Positions 25,014 through 33,606 of a stretch of 64,000 nt of DNA are shown here, in pieces; within the stretch, counting starts at the first letter, position 1, and each line of letters starts with the position of its first letter. A model generated the notes under the pieces. The model searched no databases. It was not told the DNA's origin and saw only the letters and a list, made by a program, of their open reading frames with translations. Where the stretch lies: NCBI RefSeq assembly GCF_003028575.1, contig NZ_PYUD01000005.1, positions 62,001 to 126,000 on the forward strand, given 5' to 3'. The DNA comes from Halomonas urumqiensis. Its GTDB lineage: Bacteria; Pseudomonadota; Gammaproteobacteria; Pseudomonadales; Halomonadaceae. Position numbers and translations under genes: made by a program.

Positions 25014-26030
25014 ATGCACAAACACAAGCGACTGTCGCGCCTTGCCACTACCCTGCTGGTCACGGCTGCTCCCCTGGCGGCTACCCCCCAGGTTCTCGCC
25101 GACTATCCCGAACGCCGCATCGATGCCGTGGTGCCCTGGGGCGCGGGCGGCTCCACCGACAACATGGCCAGGAGCCTCACCCCCCACGTGGAGGAGATCC
25201 TCGATACCGACATCGTGATCACCAACCGTCCCGGCGGCACCGGTGTGATCGGCACAAATGTCGTGCGCACACGCCCGGCCAACGGCTACTCCCTGCTCTA
25301 CGGTGCCGAGAACGCCCAACTCTATCCAGTACTTGCGCTCGCGGACTTCGACTATGGCGACCTGCACCCGGTTGGCCTGATCGGCCAGGGCATCGTGCTG
25401 ATTGTCGCGCCGCCCTCCAAGAAGTGGAACGACTTCAGTGATCTGCTAGCCGAGGCCCAGGCCAAGCCGGGCGAACTGCGGATGGGTGACGCCGGCCCCG
25501 GCGGCCTGCCAAGCACCGTGCTTGCGATGCTCAATGCCGTGGACGAGCTGGACGTGCGTTCGGTGACCTTTGGCGGCGATGGCCCAGCCATCACCGCCCT
25601 GCTTGGCAACCATATCGACTTCATGCCCATGGCCTTGGCCTCAGCCCAGGAACAGATCCGTGCTGGCAACCTCAAGGCACTGGCGGTGTTGAGCTCCGAG
25701 CCCGTGGAACAACTGCCCGAGGTGCCGCCAATCACTGATTTCCTGCCGGAGATGGATAGTTTCCTGCCCTGGGGGCCGTTCTGGGGTGCCTATGTCCACA
25801 AGGATACTCCAGACGACATCAAGGCCACTCTGGAGAACGCCTATTCCGAGGCGATCGCTCAGGATGAGTTCCAGGCCTTCTTGGCCCGCAACGGGGCCAC
25901 CTCGCTCAACCTGCAGGGTGAAGAGGCGGGAGATTTCCTGAGCCGCTGGCAGTCGGTGACCACCTGGGCCATGGAAGACGCCGGCTCGGCCAAGGTCTCG
26001 CCGGAAACACTAGGCATCCCGCAGCCCTAA
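25014..26030 (+). CDS. Tripartite tricarboxylate transporter substrate-binding protein, orphan TctC 3
   Basis: 338 residues with a Sec signal peptide (KHKRLSRLATTLLVTAAPLAA, cut near QVLADYPER) and TctC core motifs WGAGGSTDNMARSL and VTFGGDGPAITALLGNHIDFMPMAL. AAGGAGA lies upstream of ATG 25014. It is closest in sequence to the TctC at 36072 (both share SFLPWGPFWG and the PSTVLAM/PSTIHAM stretch). It lacks adjacent tctA and tctB and is coupled to the shikimate-dehydrogenase-like gene, so a cyclohexane polyol acid is a reasonable ligand guess. Confidence 0.86.
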   Translation: MHKHKRLSRLATTLLVTAAPLAATPQVLADYPERRIDAVVPWGAGGSTDNMARSLTPHVEEILDTDIVITNRPGGTGVIGTNVVRTRPANGYSLLYGAENAQLYPVLALADFDYGDLHPVGLIGQGIVLIVAPPSKKWNDFSDLLAEAQAKPGELRMGDAGPGGLPSTVLAMLNAVDELDVRSVTFGGDGPAITALLGNHIDFMPMALASAQEQIRAGNLKALAVLSSEPVEQLPEVPPITDFLPEMDSFLPWGPFWGAYVHKDTPDDIKATLENAYSEAIAQDEFQAFLARNGATSLNLQGEEAGDFLSRWQSVTTWAMEDAGSAKVSPETLGIPQP

Positions 26031-26224
26031 AACAGCCGAAAGCCGCAGCACCCCAGGGGTATGCTCACGCCAGATGCCCCTGTCATTTCACTCGCGCTCA
26101 TGATGCGCCCACCAGGGGACGAAGCCGGACGGACGCAAGCCACTGGTCGATGATATCGACCTTGCGGAAAGCCCGCGATCTCGTCGCGGCTTGCTGACCA
26201 CAGGACAAACTGGCACAAAACAAT

Positions 26225-26234
26225 TAGCCTGCTA
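26225..26234. promoter_or_regulatory. TAGC-N2-GCTA palindrome upstream of second exporter
   Basis: A perfect TAGC-CT-GCTA palindrome 35 bp before ATG 26270, matching the one before the paralogous exporter at 7732. The 239-bp gap 26031-26269 shows no other clear signal. Confidence 0.4.
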
Positions 26235-26269
26235 GTATCATATCGCGACTCTCGATCTTCAGGAGATAC

Positions 26270-27169
26270 ATGGCCACTCCGCCTATTCGTGCCTTGCCAC
26301 TGTCCGTGCCGGCTGACCGCCCGTTGCTGGGTATCGCGTTCATGGTCGGTGCTGGGTTGCTGTTCACCGTGCTCGATACCAGCGTGAAGTGGCTGACCCA
26401 GAGCTACCCACCCATTCAGGTGCTGTGGGCGCGTTATGCCGGCCACATGCTGGTGCTGGGTGTCTACCTGTTGATGATCGGGTGGCCTCGCTGCCGGGCG
26501 ATCATGGCCTCGGTGGAGTCATTGTCCGGCCAGTTCCTGCGTGGCCTGTTGCTGCTGGCGGCCAGCGGCTTCGCCTTCCTGGCCTTTCGGGAGCTGCCGT
26601 TGTTGCAGGTCTACGTGATCAATTTCAGCGCCCCGCTGCTGGTCACCCTGCTGGCCATTCCCCTGCTCAAGGAGCGGGTCACCCTGGCGATGGGCCTGGC
26701 GGTAGTCACCGGTTTCATCGGTGTGCTGATCGCCATCGGCCCGGTGGACTGGCGCGCCCAGCCGGCGGCCCTGCTGCCCTTCGGCATGGCCTTCTGCTTC
26801 GCCCTATACCAACTGGCAACCCGACGTTTCGGCCGCAATGCCCATCCGCTGGCATCGCTGTTCTATACCGGCCTTGCCGGCGCACTGGTCTGTTCGCTGG
26901 TCGTGCCGTTCTTCTGGACGCCCATCGCCATGGGCGATATTCCGCTGTTCCTTGCCATCGGCACGCTGGGGGCGGCAAGCCAACTGGGGCTGATCATGGC
27001 CATGCGCTGTGCGCCAGCTTCGCTGATGTCGCCCTTCCTCTACCTGCAGATCGTCTGGGCCACGATCTCGGGCTACCTGGTGTTCGGCGATGTGCCGCTG
27101 CTGGAGACCTACCTGGGGGCCATACTGATCATCGGTGCGGGGATATTCCTGGCAACACGCCGGCACTAG
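26270..27169 (+). CDS. EamA/DMT-superfamily transporter, paralogue 2
   Basis: 299 residues and ten membrane segments. It is nearly superimposable on the protein at 7732-8616: shared VKWLTQ, VLWARYAGHM, FRELPLLQVYV, GPVDWRAQP, SPFLYLQIVWA and a C-terminal ATRRH/ARRRG end. CAGGAGA lies 5 bases before ATG 26270. It closes the catabolic island, 16 bp from the convergent napC stop. It may export pathway intermediates; the direction of transport is not determinable. Confidence 0.83.
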   Translation: MATPPIRALPLSVPADRPLLGIAFMVGAGLLFTVLDTSVKWLTQSYPPIQVLWARYAGHMLVLGVYLLMIGWPRCRAIMASVESLSGQFLRGLLLLAASGFAFLAFRELPLLQVYVINFSAPLLVTLLAIPLLKERVTLAMGLAVVTGFIGVLIAIGPVDWRAQPAALLPFGMAFCFALYQLATRRFGRNAHPLASLFYTGLAGALVCSLVVPFFWTPIAMGDIPLFLAIGTLGAASQLGLIMAMRCAPASLMSPFLYLQIVWATISGYLVFGDVPLLETYLGAILIIGAGIFLATRRH

Positions 27170-27185
27170 CGCCGACCGGCGAGCC

Positions 27186-27845
27186 TCAGTGGGGTGATCC
27201 GTCCTGCCTTTCAAGATGCGCCACCCAGGAGTCGAAGCCCGGCAGGCCAAGCCCACTGGTCTCGAGCTCGCTTGGGCTCATGTCGGGCAGTTCGTGGGCG
27301 ATGCCCTTGTGACAGTCGATGCAGGTCGCCTCGCCCGAGGCGAGGTTGGTGGAGTGCGCGCGGGCAGCACGCGAGCTCTGCTGGGTGAAGTCCATGTGTT
27401 CGAATTCGTGACAGTTGCGGCACTCCAGCGAGTCGTTGGCCTTGAGCCGCGCCCACTCGCGTTCGGCCAGTTCGCGGCGCTTGGCCTCGAACTTCTCCTC
27501 GGTGCGAATCGAGCCGAACACCCAGCCCCACACTTCCTTGGAGGCTTCCATCTTGCGCGCCATCTTGTGGGTCCAGTCATGGGGCACGTGGCAGTCGGCG
27601 CACTGCGCCCTGACCCCAGAGCGGTTGGTGTAGTGGATGGTGTCCTGCATCTCGCGCAGAGGGTTGCGCTCCATCTCGTGGCACGAGACACAGAACTGCT
27701 GGGTATTGGTGACCTCTAGGGCGGTGTTGAAGCCCCCCCAGAAGATGATCCCGGCGATGAAGCCCCCAAGCGTCAGGAAACCCAGGCTGAAGTGCACGCT
27801 GGGGCGCGTGAGAATCCGCCAGTAGCGGGCCAGAAAGCGCCTCAT
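27186..27845 (-). CDS. napC: Tetraheme cytochrome c quinol dehydrogenase NapC
   Basis: 219 residues of the NapC/NirT family. An N-terminal membrane anchor (residues about 17-38, [20 protein letters not shown]) is followed by four c-type heme sites: CVSCHE, CADCHV, CRNCHE and CIDCHK. It oxidises membrane quinol and passes electrons to NapB and NapA in the periplasm. It is the last gene of napEFDABC and overlaps the napB stop by ATGA. Confidence 0.95.
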   Translation of the reverse strand: MRRFLARYWRILTRPSVHFSLGFLTLGGFIAGIIFWGGFNTALEVTNTQQFCVSCHEMERNPLREMQDTIHYTNRSGVRAQCADCHVPHDWTHKMARKMEASKEVWGWVFGSIRTEEKFEAKRRELAEREWARLKANDSLECRNCHEFEHMDFTQQSSRAARAHSTNLASGEATCIDCHKGIAHELPDMSPSELETSGLGLPGFDSWVAHLERQDGSPH

Positions 27846-28327
27846 GGCTCACCTCCCTCGCGCTCGAGCATCTCGGTCAGCACCTCGTCCACGGTACGGA
27901 AGGTGCTGTCGACGAGTGGCTCGGCATCGGTCTGTGGCACATGGCACTGGATGCAGAAGTAGCGGTCGGGGGACACGGCAGCCAGCACTTGCTTGTCGCG
28001 ATCCATGAAGTGGGTGATGCTGACCATCGGCGCCCCGGCATCCACGGCGTTCTCGCGGCTGTGGCAGGTCAGGCAGCGGTTGCTGCGGATATCCACCTGG
28101 TAATCGCGAATGTTATGCGGTATCACCGGCGGCTGTTCGGGGTAGTTGAGCACCGCACGCCCCGATTCCCGTGACTGCTCGGCCATCGGCGGTGCGGGCA
28201 GGGTCTGGCTGACCGTTCCTCCATCGCGCAGGCCATCCGGCGCCGAGGCATCTTGAACCTCGTCCGCCACCACCATGCCGAGCAGGGCCATCGCGGCCAC
28301 CGTGCTTACGATTGCGAGCCATTTCAT
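27842..28327 (-). CDS. napB: Diheme cytochrome c subunit of periplasmic nitrate reductase, NapB
   Basis: 161 residues. A Sec signal ([21 protein letters not shown]) is followed by the two heme sites CLTCHS and CIQCHV, with [10 protein letters not shown] between them supplying axial ligands typical of NapB. AAGGAG stands 8 bases before ATG 28327, so the seven-residue upstream extension is rejected. It receives electrons from NapC and delivers them to NapA. It is separated from napA by a 184-bp repeat-bearing gap, unusual inside a nap operon. Confidence 0.94.
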   Translation of the reverse strand: MKWLAIVSTVAAMALLGMVVADEVQDASAPDGLRDGGTVSQTLPAPPMAEQSRESGRAVLNYPEQPPVIPHNIRDYQVDIRSNRCLTCHSRENAVDAGAPMVSITHFMDRDKQVLAAVSPDRYFCIQCHVPQTDAEPLVDSTFRTVDEVLTEMLEREGGEP

Positions 28328-28351
28328 TAATGTTTCTCCTTGCCGCACGCC

Positions 28352-28515
28352 CTCAGAGGGTGTCTACAAATTACTGCGCTCGCCCATACTGTGTTGAAAC
28401 CACCTTCAAAATGCTCATTTACAAGCTCGTAAACTCGCACGCGAGCCCGGTCCGTTTTTCAGCTGATTTCGCCTTGTCTGGCCATCGCTCGTTACATTTG
28501 TAAACACCCTCTCAG
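28352..28515 (-). repeat. MITE-like repeat with 20-bp terminal inverted repeats, copy 2
   Basis: The ends at 28352-28371 and 28496-28515 are inverted repeats matching 18 of 20. The interior on the minus strand aligns with copy 1 (1243-1372) through CAGACAAGGC, GAGTTTAC and GTAAATGAG blocks. The right end overlaps the napA stop codon (28512-28514), so the element abuts or supplies the end of napA and splits napA from napB. No coding capacity is seen. Confidence 0.7.
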
Positions 28516-31016
28516 GCAAGATTGATCAGTTCCAGACGCACCGCGCATTTCTTGAAGTCCGTCTGCTTGGAGATGGGGTCGGTGGCATCCAGCACGACCT
28601 TGTTGATCAGCCGGTTGGCGTCGAAGAACGGCACGAACACCAGGCCGCGTGGCGGCCGCACCCGCCCACGCGTCTCGGCACGCAGATGCAGCTCGCCTCG
28701 CCGACTGACCACCTTCACCTCGCTGCCACGCCGGATACCCTGTTCCCTGGCATCCTCGGGGTGCAGGTAGAGCAACGCCTCGGGCACCGCACGGTGCAAC
28801 TCCGGCACGCGCCTGGTCATCGACCCGGTATGCCAGTGTTCGAGCACTCGTCCGGTACACAGCCACAGCGGGTACTCGTCGTCCGGCCGTTCGGGGGCGG
28901 GTTCATCAGGCACCGCAAAAATCAGCGCACGGTTGTCGGGCTTGGCGTAGAACTGCACCCCGGTGCCGGGCTGTACATAGGGGTCGCTCCCCTCGCGGTA
29001 ACGCCACAGGGTCTCCTTGCCATCCACCACCGGCCAGCGCTTGCCGCGCACCTGGTGATAGACGTCGAAATCGTCGAGATCCTTGCCCTTGCCACGTCCG
29101 AAGCGGGCGTACTCCTCGAACAGGCCCTTCTGGAGGTAGAAGCCGAAGTCCTCGGCTTCGTGATTGGCGAAGCCTTCCTCCATGTCCGATACCGGATACT
29201 GATCGACCTGGCCATTGGCGTAGAGCAGCTCGAACAGCGTCTTGTCGCGATACTCGGGGGCCTTGTCGAGCAGCTCCCGGGGCCAGACCTCGTCGACGCG
29301 AATGCGCTGCGACAGCGCCACCGTCTGCCAAAGGTCCGAACGCGACTCTCCAGGCGCCGGGACCAGCTGATGGAAGAACTGCGTGCGGCGCTCGGAGTTG
29401 CCGAAGGCGCCCTCCTTCTCGACCCAGCCCGCCGCGGGCAGGATCAGGTCCGCCGATTGCGCGGAGACAGTGGGGTAGATATCCGAGACGATCACGAAGG
29501 CCTCGGGATTGCGCCAGCCGGGCAGGGTCTCCTGCATGGTATTGGGGCCGGCCTGAATGTTGTTGGTGACCTGGGTCCAGTAGACCTTGATGTCGCCATC
29601 CTTGAGCTTGCGGCTCTGCTCCACGGCGTGGAAGCCGACCTTCTCCGGGATGGTGCCCTCCGGCAGCTTCCACACCTGCTCGGCGAACTGGCGGTGCTCG
29701 GGGTTGGTGACGACCCGATCCGCCGGCAGCCGGTGGGCGAAGGTGCCGACCTCGCGCGCCGTGCCACAGGCCGAGGGCTGCCCGGTGAGCGAGAACGGGC
29801 TGTTGCCCGGCTCGGCGATCTTGCCGGTCAGCAGGTGCAGGTTGTAGATCAAATTGTTTACCCACACGCCACGCGTATGCTGGTTGACCCCCATGGTCCA
29901 GAAGGTCATCACCTTGATATCCGGGTCGGCATAGAGCTCGGCGACCTGCTCCAGGCGGGTCTCCGAAACACCGGATTCGCGGGCGGCTCGCTCGAGAGTG
30001 AACTCGGCCACATGCTCGGCGAATTCGTCATAGCTCATCGGCGACCAGCTGTTGGCATCACCGGCATTGGAGGCCGCCTGCTGGCGCGGGTCCTCGTCAC
30101 GCAATCCGTAGCCGATATTGTCGGCGGCGCGGGCGAAGCCCACGTGGCTGTCGACGAACTCCTGGTTGACCCGACCGGACTGGATGATGTGATTGGCGAT
30201 GTAGTTGAGGATCACCACATCGGCGTTGGGGGTCATCACCATCGGTATGTCGGCCAGGTCGAAGCTGCGATGCTCGTAGGTCGAGAGCACCGCGACCCGC
30301 GTGTCGGGATGCGAAAGCCGCCGGTCGGTGACCCGGGTCCACAGCACCGGATGCATCTCCGCCATGTTCGAGCCCCACAGCACGAAGGCGTTGGCGTGCT
30401 CGATGTCGTCGTAGACCCCCATCGGCTCGTCGGAACCGAAGGCGCGCATGAAGGCATAGACCGCCGAGGCCATGCAGTGGCGGGCGTTGGGGTCGATGTT
30501 GTTGGAACGAAAACCCGCCTTGAACAGCTTGCTGGCCGCGTAGCCTTCCCAGATCGTCCACTGGCCGGAACCGAACATCGCCACGCTCTCGGGGCCGTGC
30601 TCACGAATCGCGCTCTTGAACTTGTCGGCCATCAGGTCGAGCGCCTCGTCCCACGAGACAGGCTCGAAATCGCCCTGCTTGTCGTAGACCCCATTGCGCT
30701 TGCGCAGCAGCGGCTGGGTGAGGCGGTCCTCGCCGTACAGGATCTTCGACAGGAAGTAGCCCTTCACGCAGTTCAGGCCGCGGTTGACCTCCGACTGGTT
30801 GTCGCCGTGGGTAGCAACGATCCGGTCATCGTAGGTGCCGACCATCACGCTGCAGCCCACGCCGCAAAAGCGGCAAGGCGCCTTGTTCCATGAAATCTTC
30901 GTCAATTCGGAATTGGTGATCAGGTTACTGGCACTTGCGGGGATACTCATGCCGGCGGTGGCCGCGGCCACCGCCACCGCGTTGGCCTTGGCGAACTCAC
31001 GACGCGTCAGTTTCAT
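28512..31016 (-). CDS. napA: Periplasmic nitrate reductase catalytic subunit NapA
   Basis: 834 residues. The N-terminus [19 protein letters not shown] is a twin-arginine signal. The [4Fe-4S] site is CRFCGVGC with a further Cys in GLNCVKGY, and the molybdenum-ligand Cys lies in [10 protein letters not shown]. It reduces nitrate to nitrite with a bis-MGD cofactor. The C-terminus ends [13 protein letters not shown] just inside the MITE-like repeat; the length is normal for NapA, so the repeat has not truncated it noticeably. The start overlaps the napD stop (ATGA). Confidence 0.96.
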   Translation of the reverse strand: MKLTRREFAKANAVAVAAATAGMSIPASASNLITNSELTKISWNKAPCRFCGVGCSVMVGTYDDRIVATHGDNQSEVNRGLNCVKGYFLSKILYGEDRLTQPLLRKRNGVYDKQGDFEPVSWDEALDLMADKFKSAIREHGPESVAMFGSGQWTIWEGYAASKLFKAGFRSNNIDPNARHCMASAVYAFMRAFGSDEPMGVYDDIEHANAFVLWGSNMAEMHPVLWTRVTDRRLSHPDTRVAVLSTYEHRSFDLADIPMVMTPNADVVILNYIANHIIQSGRVNQEFVDSHVGFARAADNIGYGLRDEDPRQQAASNAGDANSWSPMSYDEFAEHVAEFTLERAARESGVSETRLEQVAELYADPDIKVMTFWTMGVNQHTRGVWVNNLIYNLHLLTGKIAEPGNSPFSLTGQPSACGTAREVGTFAHRLPADRVVTNPEHRQFAEQVWKLPEGTIPEKVGFHAVEQSRKLKDGDIKVYWTQVTNNIQAGPNTMQETLPGWRNPEAFVIVSDIYPTVSAQSADLILPAAGWVEKEGAFGNSERRTQFFHQLVPAPGESRSDLWQTVALSQRIRVDEVWPRELLDKAPEYRDKTLFELLYANGQVDQYPVSDMEEGFANHEAEDFGFYLQKGLFEEYARFGRGKGKDLDDFDVYHQVRGKRWPVVDGKETLWRYREGSDPYVQPGTGVQFYAKPDNRALIFAVPDEPAPERPDDEYPLWLCTGRVLEHWHTGSMTRRVPELHRAVPEALLYLHPEDAREQGIRRGSEVKVVSRRGELHLRAETRGRVRPPRGLVFVPFFDANRLINKVVLDATDPISKQTDFKKCAVRLELINLA

Positions 31017-31306
31017 GTCAAGGTCTCCTGGGGGTCATCGGCGGACTCCGGGGCAAGCTGCTCGTGGTAGACCAACGCCGCCCCGAGCACTCCAGGGCGG
31101 CGTTGGATACTGTCGATCATGGCCAGGATGCGGCGCTCATCGAGGCATTCCATGACCAGCACCAGCTTGCCGGCGGGGTCTTCGGCACTGACCTCGCAGC
31201 CAGGCTGACGCGACAGCCATAGCGCGACGGCCCGGCAGTCTCCCGGATTCACATGGATCAGCAGGCTGGTGATATGCAGGCTGGTGGAGAGGGTTTCACC
31301 GCGCAT
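31013..31306 (-). CDS. napD: NapD chaperone for the NapA Tat signal
   Basis: 97 residues: [22 protein letters not shown], then [36 protein letters not shown], the small ferredoxin-like NapD fold. It binds the NapA twin-arginine signal and delays export until the cofactor is inserted. ATG 31306 is chosen because NapD homologues start here; longer frames upstream read through napF. It overlaps napF by 11 bp and napA by ATGA. Confidence 0.93.
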   Translation of the reverse strand: MRGETLSTSLHITSLLIHVNPGDCRAVALWLSRQPGCEVSAEDPAGKLVLVMECLDERRILAMIDSIQRRPGVLGAALVYHEQLAPESADDPQETLT

Positions 31307-31814
31307 GGCGCACCTCCGCGGGAAGGGGGACACGAGCCACCATCGCGATGGCATCACTCGGGCAGATGGCCTGACAGGCACCACAGCCGGTGCAGGCAGC
31401 ACTATCGATCCGTGGCCGTGGCGGTCGGCCCCGCTCCGGGGGGAAGCGGATGGCATGCCATTCACAGGCATCCTGGCAGGCCTGGCAGTGAATACGCTCG
31501 AACGCCAGACAACCAGGCTGCACCTCGGCGCGCCAGGGGAAGGGGTCGCCATTGACCTCGAAGGCATGGGACTCGCAGGCCTCGACGCACTCACCGCATA
31601 GCGAACAGCCAGCATCGTCGAAGCGGATTTCCGGAAAGCCGCCGCCACCCTTGAACAGCACGCCTTCGGGGCAACGCTCTATACAAGCGTTGCAGCGCGT
31701 GCAGTGGTCGGTGAAGTCGCCCACGCTCCATGGCGGACGGCGAAGCGCGCCCTGCCCACCTAGCGAACGGAAGAACTGGCGACGCGAGGTCGAGGTATCA
31801 CGGTCATCGCGCAT
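31296..31814 (-). CDS. napF: Ferredoxin-type protein NapF
   Basis: 172 residues with ferredoxin-type cysteine clusters: CTRCNACIERCP, CSLCGECVEACE, an atypical HCQACQDACEWHA with a preceding Cys, and CTGCGACQAICP. The cytoplasmic N-terminus RRQFFRSLGG is like a twin-arginine motif but lacks the hydrophobic stretch, as is usual for NapF. It is thought to assist maturation of the NapA iron-sulfur centre. ATG 31814 gives the normal family length; the extension to 32006 is out of frame with napE and is rejected. Confidence 0.92.
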   Translation of the reverse strand: MRDDRDTSTSRRQFFRSLGGQGALRRPPWSVGDFTDHCTRCNACIERCPEGVLFKGGGGFPEIRFDDAGCSLCGECVEACESHAFEVNGDPFPWRAEVQPGCLAFERIHCQACQDACEWHAIRFPPERGRPPRPRIDSAACTGCGACQAICPSDAIAMVARVPLPAEVRHAR

Positions 31815-31827
31815 GTGGCCCCCTGCG

Positions 31828-32001
31828 TCATGCGGGTGGACCAGGGGGACCGGTAAATATCTGGAACATCCACACCGCAAAGCCGTAACCGCCAACCACG
31901 GCAAATGCCAGGATCGGAAACAACAGCACCACGATGAACAGGAACAACTTGAGTTCCTGAGTGCGGCGGACATCCAGCGGGGTGGTATCCGGATCGTCCA
32001 T
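31828..32001 (-). CDS. napE: NapE small membrane protein
   Basis: 57 residues from ATG 32001, with one membrane helix (LKLFLFIVVLLFPILAFAVVGGYGFAVW is the hydrophobic core, split by a Pro) and a Pro-rich tail. It matches the NapE family by size, motif (ELKLFLF) and position as first gene of nap. Function is unknown, possibly membrane assembly of the Nap complex. The next gene, napF, starts 13 bp after the stop. Confidence 0.85.
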   Translation of the reverse strand: MDDPDTTPLDVRRTQELKLFLFIVVLLFPILAFAVVGGYGFAVWMFQIFTGPPGPPA

Positions 32002-32145
32002 GGCAAGCCCCCTTACCGTCACCCTGATTGGCATTTCGCCCGTCTGCACCGGCGGCTCTTACGGCCCCTGGTGCGGCAAAACGTCACATAGTGTGTCTCA
32101 TGGTAGACGATACGGAGAGCTTGTCACCGCAAGGAGGCCTGCTAC

Positions 32146-32159
32146 ATGACATGGATCAA
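32146..32159 (-). promoter_or_regulatory. Possible FNR/ANR-like box upstream of napE
   Basis: On the minus strand TTGAT-CCAT-GTCAT; the left half is a perfect FNR half-site and the right half matches at 3 of 5. It is about 145 bp upstream of napE, in the 195-bp gap to aroQ that holds no gene. A weak call. Confidence 0.3.
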
Positions 32160-32196
32160 GTGAAGCGGTTTCAGCCGTGCAAGGGACTGATCCGCA

Positions 32197-32643
32197 TCAG
32201 GTTCTGGCGGCTTTCATCACCGCCTCGAGTGCGGCCTGGTAGCCCTGGGTGCCGAGACCTGCGACCACGCCATCGGCGCGCAGCGACACATAGGAGTGGT
32301 GGCGGAAGCTTTCACGCTTGTGCACGTTGGAGATGTGCACTTCGTACACCGTGCCCTCGAAGGCATTCAGGGCATCGAGGATCGCCACCGAGGTATGCGT
32401 GTAGGCCGCCGGGTTGATGATGATGGCCACGGTGCCATCGAGACGTGCGGCATGGATGGCTTCGATCAGCACGCCCTCGTGGTTGCTCTGCAGGCAATCG
32501 AGCTCCCAGCCGGCCAGCACGGCCTTCTCGCGCAGGGCATTGTTGACGTCATCCAGCGTCTCGTACCCGTAGATCTCCGGCTGGCGAGTGCCCAGCAGGT
32601 TGATATTGGGGCCATGCAGTACCAGCACCTTGCCCTGGCTCAT
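32197..32643 (-). CDS. aroQ: Type II 3-dehydroquinate dehydratase
   Basis: 148 residues. The N-terminus [21 protein letters not shown] contains the catalytic Tyr, [13 protein letters not shown] has the active-site Asn, and EVHISN has His. It dehydrates 3-dehydroquinate to 3-dehydroshikimate. ATG 32643 overlaps the TGA of the upstream dehydrogenase (TGATG), so the TTG codon just before it is not needed as a start. In an operon with aroE-type dehydrogenase and quiC it serves quinate catabolism rather than, or as well as, aromatic biosynthesis. Confidence 0.93.
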   Translation of the reverse strand: MSQGKVLVLHGPNINLLGTRQPEIYGYETLDDVNNALREKAVLAGWELDCLQSNHEGVLIEAIHAARLDGTVAIIINPAAYTHTSVAILDALNAFEGTVYEVHISNVHKRESFRHHSYVSLRADGVVAGLGTQGYQAALEAVMKAART

Positions 32644-33506
32644 CAATCGGTCTCCTTCATCAGTTCGCGGCGATAGTGGGCGAAAAGGGTGGCGGCCTGC
32701 TCATCGGCGGCCGCGCGCTTCTCGGCATCCTCGCAGAACAGCTTGAAGGCGTCGACGCCCTGGAACACGAACAGGCTGACCCCGCTGACGACCGCCGCGC
32801 CCGCGGCCTTAGCCGCACTGATGAACTCGGTGACCGCCGGCACGTAGACGGCATCGAAAATCCAGTGATGAGCGGCCACCAGCTCGGCAGGCAGCGGGCA
32901 GCCGGGGCTCTTTTCGTGGCCGATCGGCGTGCAGTTGACCAGGCCATCACAGCTCGGCACTGTCTCGGCGAGCTGGGCCTGGGTGATGCTTGAGGCCGGA
33001 AATCCCTGGGCCTCGAGTTCGCTGGCGAGCTTTCGTGACTTGCTCTCGTCCAGGTCCATCAGGATGACCTCGCTGGCACCAAGCTTGGCCAGGCCGAAGG
33101 CCACCGCCTTGCCCACTCCTCCGGTGCCGATCAACAGTACGCGCCCCGGCTTCCGCTCCCCCAGGGTGGCGCGAAAGCCGCTCATGAACCCGGTGAAATC
33201 GGTATTTTCGGCGATGATCTCGCCATTTTCGAACACCAAGGTGTTGGCGGCTCCGACCATGCGAGCCCCTTCCGATGGCCGCGTGGCCAGCGCCACCGCC
33301 TGCTCCTTCCATGGGTAGGTGACATTGACCCCACGGTAGCCCTCGGCAATCACCTTCTGGACCTGGCTTTCGAGTGATTCGATGGCTTGCACGTTGGCAT
33401 CGAACAGGTCGTAGGTGGCAGGAATGCCGGTCAGCTGGCCAAGCCTGACGTGCAGGTCCGGAGAGCTCGAATTCATGATCGCCTTGCCGATCAGACCAAG
33501 TTTCAT
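32643..33506 (-). CDS. aroE: Quinate/shikimate dehydrogenase, AroE family
   Basis: 287 residues. The substrate-binding SSSPDLH sits in the first loop, the catalytic Lys is in NVTYPWKEQ and the catalytic Asp in ENTDFTGF. The nucleotide fold has IGTGGVGKA and ends the second strand in LMDLDESK, where an acidic residue favours NAD, as in catabolic quinate/shikimate dehydrogenases, rather than the NADP-binding Arg of biosynthetic AroE. It oxidises quinate to 3-dehydroquinate and/or shikimate to 3-dehydroshikimate. It is translationally coupled to aroQ, with quiC 100 bp upstream. Confidence 0.9.
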   Translation of the reverse strand: MKLGLIGKAIMNSSSPDLHVRLGQLTGIPATYDLFDANVQAIESLESQVQKVIAEGYRGVNVTYPWKEQAVALATRPSEGARMVGAANTLVFENGEIIAENTDFTGFMSGFRATLGERKPGRVLLIGTGGVGKAVAFGLAKLGASEVILMDLDESKSRKLASELEAQGFPASSITQAQLAETVPSCDGLVNCTPIGHEKSPGCPLPAELVAAHHWIFDAVYVPAVTEFISAAKAAGAAVVSGVSLFVFQGVDAFKLFCEDAEKRAAADEQAATLFAHYRRELMKETD

Positions 33507-33606
33507 GCTGATTCCCCTTTCCGGGAACGGTTCAACCGCCCCGATGAAGTTGTCCTTGGTGGTTGCCCTTGCGACCGCCCGTGTAATGATCGTTCAAGAA
33601 AGCGCC

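Noticed and set aside
28686..30893. 735-codon open frame on the plus strand opposite napA
   Set aside because: Shadow of the high-GC napA gene: no family features, and the minus strand encodes an unmistakable NapA with Fe-S, Mo and Tat motifs.
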